Shown one piece after another: positions 55,734 through 64,000 of a DNA stretch of 64,000 nt. The notes beneath the pieces are model-generated. The model saw only the letters and a program-made list of their open reading frames with translations. It was not told the DNA's origin and made no database searches. The DNA lies in NCBI GenBank assembly GCA_014925825.1, contig JACGCK010000193.1, positions 1-64,000 of the forward strand. The letters run 5' to 3'. The first letter of the stretch is position 1. Each line of letters opens with the position of its first letter. The DNA is from Pholiota molesta. Lineage: Eukaryota > Basidiomycota > Agaricomycetes > Agaricales > Strophariaceae. Made by a program: the position numbers and the translations under genes.

Positions 55734-56018
55734 GGTAAAGGAACGAAACCAAGAAAGGTGGGTATCCAAGAATCAGATTATCCGCTGTTACATCAAGGCG
55801 CTTTCAGATTGAGTTATGATAACGAGGTCGTGGCATCCTGCCGTTTGACGTCGACTTCAGAACGCAGTCACAGTAGAACCAAAGTAGAACTTGATTGACG
55901 GCCATTGACAGGAATAGACTTGGTGACGTTGATATCCGTGACTACATCACGTGCTACCGCGATAGCTGTGATGTTGTTACACGAATCGTCTTCCTGCACG
56001 ATACCAACAACGACCAGC
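55734..56018. promoter_or_regulatory. Divergent promoter between RdRP and centrin
   Basis: 285 bp separate the two start codons on opposite strands. It contains one CACGTG (about 55947 lies just inside the untranslated leader side). No TATA element stands out. Confidence 0.45.
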
Positions 56019-56712
56019 ATGTATACTTCCTCAGCAGCACAAAAAGCCAAGAGGCGCACCCATTCACGTCCAGAACTTACCGACGAACAAAAGCAAGAGA
56101 TTAAAGAAGCTTTTGAACTCTTCGACACGGATAAAGACGGATGTGTTGATTACCACGAACTCAAAGTGGCAATGCGGGCTCTAGGATTCGACCTAAAGAA
56201 GGCTGAGGTGTTAAAGCTGTTGCGCGACCATGACAAAGACAACCTGGGATTAATGGACTTCCAAGATTTCGCGAAAATTAGTGAGTTGACGCGCTATTTC
56301 GCGTACTACTTTGTCAGACTTTCCGCAAAACAACGTTATACTTCTCTTCCTCCTATGCAAGATTCCTACCTTTTGCCACTCGTTTCTCATCCCTTTAGGT
56401 CTTTGGCTGACGCATCTCCCTCTCAGTGAGCGAGCGAATACTGGAACGCGATCCTATGGAAGAAATTAGACGCGCTTTCAAACTATTTGACGACGACGGG
56501 ACAGGCAAGATCAGTTTACGAAACCTAAGACGCGTCGCAAAAGAGATTGGAGACCGGCTGGAAGATGATGAACTGTGCGTTTATTGCTCTCGTCATTTGG
56601 CGTCTCGCTAATTTTTGACAACAGTAAAGCTATGATTGATGAATTCGACCTGGATCAAGATGGCGAAATTAGCGAGCAGGAATTCTTCGCAATCATGACT
56701 GACGATGCATAG
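56019..56712 (+). CDS. CDC31: Centrin (Cdc31 type)
   Basis: Exons 56019-56280, 56427-56574, 56625-56712 (165 aa). Four EF-hands: loop 1 at residues 36-47 is canonical ([12 protein letters not shown]), loop 2 near 72-83 is degenerate, loop 3 ([12 protein letters not shown]) is partly kept, and loop 4 ([12 protein letters not shown]) is canonical. [20 protein letters not shown] is diagnostic of centrin rather than calmodulin, as is the basic N-terminal extension. Centrin acts in spindle pole body duplication, nuclear export and DNA repair complexes. An open frame upstream of the ATG lacks family similarity, so this start is preferred. Confidence 0.93.
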
Positions 56713-59700
56713 TCTGTCCTCCCACCTTATGATAACCCCTGGATCCACGTCGTCTTGCTTCCCATGCTTTCGTTTATTTATCTGCATAACATCTCGACCT
56801 CACTTCTGTATTTATGTTCTCTCTCATCACATATCCAAAGTGTGACTACAATTAATGCATGTGAGCACCCAGACTTCGTTTCTTCCGACGTCACCTTGAA
56901 AGACCCACTGCTTTCAGACTTTCAGATTTTACCACCGATGTAATAACCATGACTTCGGCGTCAATACATTGGCAAGCCTATATTTGTAGAACGGAAGTGG
57001 AGTGTTTGCTTGTCATCTTACCGGGGCGCGCGGTGAGGCGTTCCATACTTAACCGATGCGTTCACCTGGTCATTGGCAGCCTCGCTCGGGTCGATTTGTG
57101 TGAACCAAAGGCCTAATTCTGGATGCTCACTACAGCGTGATCAACCATCCTCCTTGAATAGCTTATCATGTCCCAGAAGAGACATCGATGTTCAATGCTT
57201 GACCGCAGCTTGATGGTGACCCCACAAAGCGGACAACCGTCGCGCTTCTTTTAGCCAAAAGACCGCCCTTGCGAAAGGGTTTATCTTCGTCGAGTTGTCA
57301 CTTGGTTAGTGCTTCATAATGCCACCGTCCTAATTTCCGTCTTAATACCTGATGGTTAGCGTCAACGATAAGTGCTGCGGCCCATGACCACTCTGAACCA
57401 TAATGAGGCTAACTAAGCCCTCGTTATGTTCATCATACTCTCGCGGTTCTGACTTGGCTCTCGCGATGGTCTTTGCATCCCTTCGAGAAGTTGCCTTTCA
57501 GAGTGACGGCGAAACTATCCTCTGAATTATATCGGACTAATGACCATACATGAGAAATGATAGCGAAAGATTCTCAAACTCGTACGACGATGGTGAGAGC
57601 GCAAAACATCGCCGTCTGCTTATGCCTTTGACGACGGAAATGGGGTAACACCCATGAATACAGATTCCACTCGAATCGCAGTAGAAAGACTGATGATCGC
57701 GAGTATAATGGAAGCGAATAGGTATGCTGTGCAGGTCGACCGACGGAGGCGCAAGGGTGCCTCTGTCCTTCAGTTTCTAGGTACTAGCTGCACTGGATGC
57801 CACCGGTACCGCATGGTAAGTATAGGCATGTTCTTGACCCCACATATTGATCTCTAGGGATGTAACGCATATTTCGAGCCGTCTGGCCACACGCTCCGGA
57901 CTAGAGGTGGTTCCGGCCTTCGGATCTTTATCTCCAGTGTTCATCTTCCCGTCCAAACATATAACTTCTCCGAGTTGACTATCTTCTTTCCTTCGAATCC
58001 TTTGATGGTCACTCCAAACCATCGGTGGATCGAACTGTAGTTTTCTCATCGCTCGTTGATCGACAAGTGAAATTTTCTTGAAAACCAAAATCTTGTGACT
58101 GTTCTCATTTGTCTTTGTTGATCATGGCTGTCAATATTGCCTTTCAGCCTTCAGGACATGTGCCGGAGCATGACCCAATGAGAAGATAACCAGCACTTTA
58201 TTTTAGATCTTACAGTAAGAGATATATTCTGAAATGCAAGAGTGTCAGAGGGAGAGTACCAAAGAACCACAGGACGAGGGAAACGGCTGCATACGGAGCT
58301 AAGGAAAACATGGTAGTGTATCTCAGGAACTGATATAGTTGACATTGCCTGACTTAGGACAGTCTCCGATACTTATATCGATACCAATTGAATTACGGTA
58401 AGCTACGGTATTCATAAAGAAATCCGCCTGGGAACTAATTATTACAATTACCTTCAACGATCTTTACTTTTGCAACATATGAAAACGCCTACTACTACCA
58501 GAAATATTGAAGCTGGTTTTTATTATTCGGAGGCAGTAAAACAAGTTGGCAGGCGTCGATTGTTAATTTGACGGTGGGGAACATGAGAACACCAGATCCA
58601 ATAACATTTCAGGTTATCTCTCAATCTAGACATCTAGAATAGGCACAGCTGGTGTCGACGCACCTCAGCTGCCTTCAAACGATCCAAATGTATCATGCCA
58701 AGCCCGCTCAAACAACATTGACTTCCATCGAGCTTCCATCTTTCTACATCTGTTTCGACACAGTAAACATCCAGTAAAGAATCGATATTTATGTACCGTC
58801 AAAACAGGCGAGGAAGCACAGGTGAGCATCTCATATGATGCATGCTGGAATTGCATAGAAACCAAATAGAAACCCATGCAGGGTCCGTGTATGTAAGAGT
58901 CGCCACTAAATCTTTCAAGTTACCCCATTTGTTCTAACTACCAGGGCAAAGGCTCAAAATAGAAAAAAGCGCCACATTCTGCATTCCAAATTGGTCAAGA
59001 AAACTTGTTTACGGCTCGAAAATTCATGCAACACAATATTTGGATTCAAGTCCGGGACCAACGATAGGCAGCTCTTTCATACGAGTTCAAGGACCTTTCA
59101 ACTCCGACAATTAGCCATTTTTGGTGGTGGTAAGTAAGAATGAAGGCCTCGGCCCTCAACGCAGGAACGACCAAGTAAGAAGTTTTGTGGCACTTTTTCT
59201 CCCGTTGAAATCGAGCCGCCGCGGAATGGGGATCGATGTACATCGCTAACAATGTTATACTGTCTGAAGACTGGCAGGCTGTGGCTCTGGCCCATGAACT
59301 AATTATAACTCCAGACCTAGAGCTTTTTTTAAAAGTCTACTAGGATCGACTGCTCGAAGCTTACGACAGCGTGGCATAGAAGTGAGTTCATTAATTTTTG
59401 ATCAGGCCGAAGTGCAAGGTATGGCGCGTAAGCTGTACTGGAAGAACATGCTCCAAAGCTCCACAAAATTGCGGATCGTCAACTACTGGGCCTGACGAAC
59501 TGCTAGCTGTGCTCTTCCCAGATTCTCGGTTCCCCAAAATTGCGAAGTATTAGTACAAGCGTCCGAACACTTCAAGTTTCGGACACCGCGGTTTCATCCA
59601 TGTCACCATGCATATCTTGCGAAAACGATGAAATCGTATGGTCATGAGAACTGTAAAGCGATTGACATTGTCTGCAGAATAAGGCCACACAAGATAAGTA

Positions 59701-62058
59701 TAAAGAATGAAGGAGTGCATAATATTCGCATTAGATTATTTGAGGTACTTATTCGGGCCGAAAACTTGAAGGGAGGTAATGGGGTCGGCGCGGAGCGAGG
59801 AGATAATTGACTCGGAATACAATGAAGAAGTCATCGAAGAAGGATCACTGAATACAGTAGCAACGCAGATATAGACGTCTATCACCAACAATTAGCGCTC
59901 CGAAATCCGAATCCTTCACTAAGGCTGACATGCACTGCTTCCCGTTCCATCTTGCTTGCGTACATCAAATTTCTCATGATTAAGATGTCTTGTGGGTGGC
60001 GTTTCGGCGTTGTTGCGGCCTGGGATGCTGCGAATAGGCCAGACTTGGGCCAGACAAAGATTTAAACTGTATGCACTGTACAGAGCGTATTGATAGACGC
60101 AGCGCTATAAGCAATAAAGAAAACAAGGCTCTAGAGGCATCAGTTCGTTCTGATTGAACGGTACCCCAGACAGTCAGCAGCTTTTTACGGGGGCGTATAT
60201 AATTACACCCCAAATAGGTTCCGAAATTGCTGGGAAGGATCCGTTGAGTCTTGTCCCCAACTTGACCCCACTCCAAATTCAAATTCTTCTATTAGACATC
60301 TTCAAACACTATCTGTACTGTTGTTACTTGTATCAGGTTTGCGTGGGTATACCGATGGATTTCTTCGTGTGCTTTGAAGAACAAGAAAACTGTAATGAGG
60401 ATTTCCAAACCTGTGGACCTTGCGACATTAACAATAGATTTAAGTAGAAGAGCCGCTTTCAAGAAACCAGCTGAGAACGAAAGGCGGAGGCAGATGGTAA
60501 GTTTGCAAAACCATAGCCCTGATCGAGATTAGAAGCTTTCGTGGAAGCCTTGGAAGGAGATAAGTCTGGATAGATGCGAAAAATTAAACTTGGCTGCATT
60601 TGCAATATGTTCTCCATTGGCCAAGTTCCAATAATTGGCCATGGGGAGCTCCTTATGACTGCGTCGTTCAAATGCTAGCATTTAACACAAGCATAAGCAT
60701 ATACTAATCCTTCTTGGTGTGGTAGTGAAAGGTTTTTGGCCTGTGGATCTAGACAATTTGGCTAAAACTAGCTGAACACAAGTGTTGCACATTGGCCAAG
60801 ATTAGATAAGAGGGCGGTCCGCCTACTGTATTCTCCGTTAACTCCGAGCGGTCCGCCATTTCCGTTAGTTCTCAACGAACAATGATCGCAAGACCAATTC
60901 GGGGTCCTACACACATATGGAATTGCAACCGCTCCCGCGTATTCAAGGGCCTTCGAGTTGGCAGTTGGAAAGTGCTCATGAGCTGTTTATTCATTGGTGA
61001 GTGTATTCAAGGCTTGAACTTCAAGGACAATAGACCATTCCTCTTTGAGAAAACAACGATGGCGCATGACAACAATTCCTATATAAAAGACCCGCGTTTT
61101 GAAGCTGCAAGCATCGACTATACGATTTCAGTACTATACCTATACCCGGAATTCCGCACGGATTGCGAATATGTGCCAAAACCGTTGTCTGGGCCCATTG
61201 GCTTAATTTCAATGGACTAGCGACATACCCTTGGGGTTCCACCAGGTCTTTTTCAGATATGTAACCTGAGGCCGGAAAATTAAAGTATTTGGTACAATAA
61301 ATATATATGTCTGACAGAAACGAAGCATCGGCATTTGATTCCAAACTCGACATCACTCTTCACTCGAGAAGAACGACTCCACGACTACAAATGCAGCAAT
61401 GAAACATTTCAAATTCTCAGTTTCCGGTAAGATTCTGGAACCAGTGACACTACTTACATAGACATGGGAGAAAGAATGAAAGCCAGAGGCGAACTTACCT
61501 TGGGCGGCCCGAAGGAAATGATATGTGCAGCCGCCGTCAGTGCACAGGTGCACGAGCGTGCGTGTGGTATAGTTGTGCGTGTCTTGTTTCTGTTCTCGCA
61601 CGCTTCGTGCGTCAAGCGTGCGTCTTGCAACAGCGTAGCGTATGTCAGTACTGCCTATAATTACTACTATTAGTCTTTGCCGGGCCCGAACCCACACCAC
61701 AGAGATGTAAACAGCGGTGGCTCTTCGAAGTTTTACTGCAGTTCTGTCAGCGAACCACACTTACTGTGAACATATGAAGCTGCCCCGCGTATGGTGCACC
61801 AGCCCTAGTCACCGCCTAGTTGGACAGTGGCCAAATTTGGGACGGAAAAGTTCAAAAATTTGTGAGACCCGGATCTCGACGGGAAATTTCAAAATAAGCA
61901 TTTTGCGCACCTAGAATTGCCCGACTGACATGGCACAGGGACCCTGGAAGCCATTTGATGTAGATAAGATTAGATAAAGATTAATATCAATACATCCTCG
62001 AGGCAACCTCGCAGCTGGCTGTTTGAAAAAAAATTTGCGTGCAAAAACTACAACAAAA
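56713..62058. other. 5.3-kb stretch without recognisable genes
   Basis: Only short frames (under about 115 codons) occur, none with a domain or plausible splice extension that I can defend. Base composition is mixed and slightly AT-rich. It ends at a transposase-like gene, so decayed transposon or subtelomere-like filler sequence is a reasonable reading. No tRNA, rRNA, satellite or long inverted repeat was seen. Confidence 0.5.
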
Positions 62059-64000
62059 ATGCCACCAGGCCGTAAAAAGCTCTGGAGAAAATTCTCTGCT
62101 GCCCATGCCCGAGCAGCCAAATCAGCCAAACTTTTAAAATCTGCCCCTCAATATCAATCGGATTCCGAAGCCCCAATACCAATATCATCTGATTCTGAGG
62201 AAGACGAGCAAACTCGATGGATAGGAGGTGTTAATCATGATCTCACGGAGACGGAGAGCGATTTGACGTGGTTTGAGCCCAGCTCTGAAGGCGATGACGA
62301 ATCCGAAGAAGAATTCTCCGAGGTGGAAGGTGATGCCGTTGCAGCGAGCCTCCGTGCAAGTTTGGAGCATGAAATCGAGCTTTTATCGATCCCCACACCA
62401 TACGAGGAGATATCTGCGGGGAATATTACGAATGCCATGTGGAAAAAGGCGGAGAGCAATCGTAGTTTGGGATATAATGGGCGATCAGATCGTACAAAGC
62501 GCCGGGAAACAAAGAAAGCTCGGGATAAAGAAACGGTGGATAAGGATTTGAGAGCGTCGTAAGCTTGCCATTCTTAAGGTGTAATCTATATTGCTTACCT
62601 GCTTTAATTCAGGAATGGAGCAGCAATGATGCGTTCGTTTTTGGCGCCTAAACGTCAACCCTCAGGCTCCAGATCAACCTCGGCAGCAAGTACTCCAGCT
62701 GGATCTCGTTCCGCATCGCAAAGTCGTCGAAGTCAGAGTGTTCAGCCTGCTGATAATGCCCCAATCTTTACTGGATATCCATCTGATCTTTCATCGGTAA
62801 CTGTTCCAGAGTCTGGAGATGAAGCGGACACTGAGGGAGATGTTCCTGATCAAGAGTTGTTCCCAGTTACACAACCTCCTGCATTGAAGCGTCGTCGACT
62901 GGAGATTCCATCTCATGTGGCCCGAGCAGAAGCAAAGATGAAGAAAGAAGTGGAATTAAAGGCCGCCAAAGTCGCGATCGAGAAGCTTTTGGCGTCGACA
63001 GATCCGCGGACGTTCGATGCAGGTCACAATGGATTGCAGGCGTATCGAGCACAAGCCATTCAAAGCTACTTCTGGATGGTTGTTGACAATGGTAAAGACC
63101 CAGTTGACGCATCCGAGCAAGCTGCAGAAAGCCAAGGATTTGCACGCAAATGGGGTGGTCGCCTTGTCCGCAGATGGGTGCGTGCTTGGATCGATAAGCG
63201 CGAACTCCCTGTCTCTGCTCGAGGAAACCATGTCAAATCACACTCACTTTTGGAGGACCCAGCCATCCGTGCAGAGTTACGTTCATATTTGCGCTCAAAC
63301 AAATGGGCGATGGATCCTGCAAAACTCGCTGAGTACTCGAAGGTGAAAATGATACCTGCCGCCGCGGAACAATACCTCAAACACGCAATCGATGAAGAAA
63401 TGCCTCGTGGACTCAAGAAATACATCGAGCTCGAGCTTTTCCCGCGAATTCATATGAAAGTCGGCAAAGGTATCAGTCTCGAGACAGCGCGTCAATTCCT
63501 CCACAAAGAAGGTTTCCGGTTCACAGAACATAAGAAGGCCTTGTATTACGATGGTCACGAGAGGCCCGATGTCGTTGAGTATCGCCAAAATGTTTTCCTT
63601 CCCGCGATGGCTGAGCATCGACAGCGCCTTGTTGAATATATGATCGGTGATGTTTCACAGAAAATACAAAAGGCTCGGGAAGGCCTTGATGCTGGTGTCG
63701 AGCTTGTCCTCGTGGCGCATGATGAAATGACAACACAGGCCAACGATGGAAAGAAAAGAAGTTGGGTGCTGAATAGTGAACACGCAATCAAGAAGAAGGG
63801 TGTGGGCCGAGGTATGCACACTTCACAAGTAATCTGCTCGACGAAAGGCCTGTTGGTGGATGCGGGACAGAGTATCGAGTATGGAAAAAACTACGATGGC
63901 TATTGGACTGGTGAACTCTTCGTAAAACAGGTGAGTGGAATCCCATAACTTGATTTCAGTGCTTATAATTATTATCTCGACTTTCAAGCTTGCAGAAAAA
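62059..64000 (+). CDS. DDE-superfamily transposase-like protein (3' end outside the window)
   Basis: Exons 62059-62558, 62613-63930 and 63989 onward; 610 codons are visible. The first 200 residues are acidic, Ser-rich and Lys-rich. A coiled region and a helical DNA-binding-like region (residues 280-440) follow. The catalytic core then begins: LVLVAHDEMTTQANDG holds the likely first Asp, and GVGRGMHTSQVICSTKGLL and YGKNYDGYWTGELFVKQ match the DDE-endonuclease proteins that are repeated in many mushroom genomes. The third acidic residue would lie beyond the edge. The acceptor at 63987-63988 was chosen because it continues KQ as KQLAEK. No terminal inverted repeat can be tested without the right end. 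Confidence 0.8.

Noticed and set aside
59040..59075. GATTCAAGTCC-like stretch resembling a tRNA B box
   Set aside because: No matching A box, anticodon arm or acceptor stem at the right spacing.

Overview
The window reads as nuclear DNA of an agaricomycete (mushroom-type basidiomycete). It has dense protein genes on both strands with many short introns (mostly 47-80 bp, GT-AG with CTRAY-like branch sites) and lineage-typical families: FunK1 kinase-like proteins, tandem BTB proteins, a DUF6532-type protein, a chromodomain Ty3/Gypsy retrotransposon and an agaricomycete DDE transposase-like gene. All exon maps were built by hand from reading-frame continuity, splice sites and family motifs; none is transcript-verified.

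Layout. 247-6208: an intact-looking chromovirus with identical 244-bp LTRs and a 5-bp target duplication, but with breaks in its reading frame. 7024-11438: an NBR1-type selective-autophagy receptor with four ZZ fingers. 11808-12758 (-): RIB7 of riboflavin synthesis. 13291-16311: two tandem BTB genes plus the 3' relic of a third copy. 16799-18242 (-): a host gene with a retropepsin-like segment. 19563-22039: a FunK1 kinase-like gene with an apparent frameshift. 22562-23967: a DUF6532-type protein. 24655-26716: an F-box protein. 27235-30485 (-): a USP12/46-CreB deubiquitinase. 31186-32721 (-): a membrane-anchored MOSC protein of mARC type. 33047-33558: a 0.5-kb foldback element. 33934-36352: ALG9. 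37476-38822: a seven-helix membrane protein. 39004-41587 (-): a bestrophin-family channel. 42154-42787: a small acidic nuclear-type protein. 43255-44061 (-) and 44216-45312: an FMN-binding PNPOx-like protein and a Nudix ADP-sugar pyrophosphatase sharing a 154-bp divergent promoter. 45832-46656: a degenerate FunK1 fragment. 47737-50408 (-): a conserved unknown. 51042-55733 (-): an RNA-dependent RNA polymerase of the RNA-silencing type, divergent from centrin (56019-56712). 56713-62058: a 5.3-kb stretch without recognisable genes, leading to a transposase-like gene that runs off the right edge.

Themes. Ubiquitin/autophagy functions are frequent (NBR1, CreB-type USP, F-box, BTB). A silenc­ing-type RdRP sits in the same window as a young retrotransposon and a long inverted repeat, which are natural sources and targets of small RNA; the link is inference. 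The most unusual sequence-level observation is that four enzyme or channel genes carry 11-14 nt microexons, three of them at catalytic signatures (the USP Cys box, the RdRP DMDGD motif and the start of the Nudix box).
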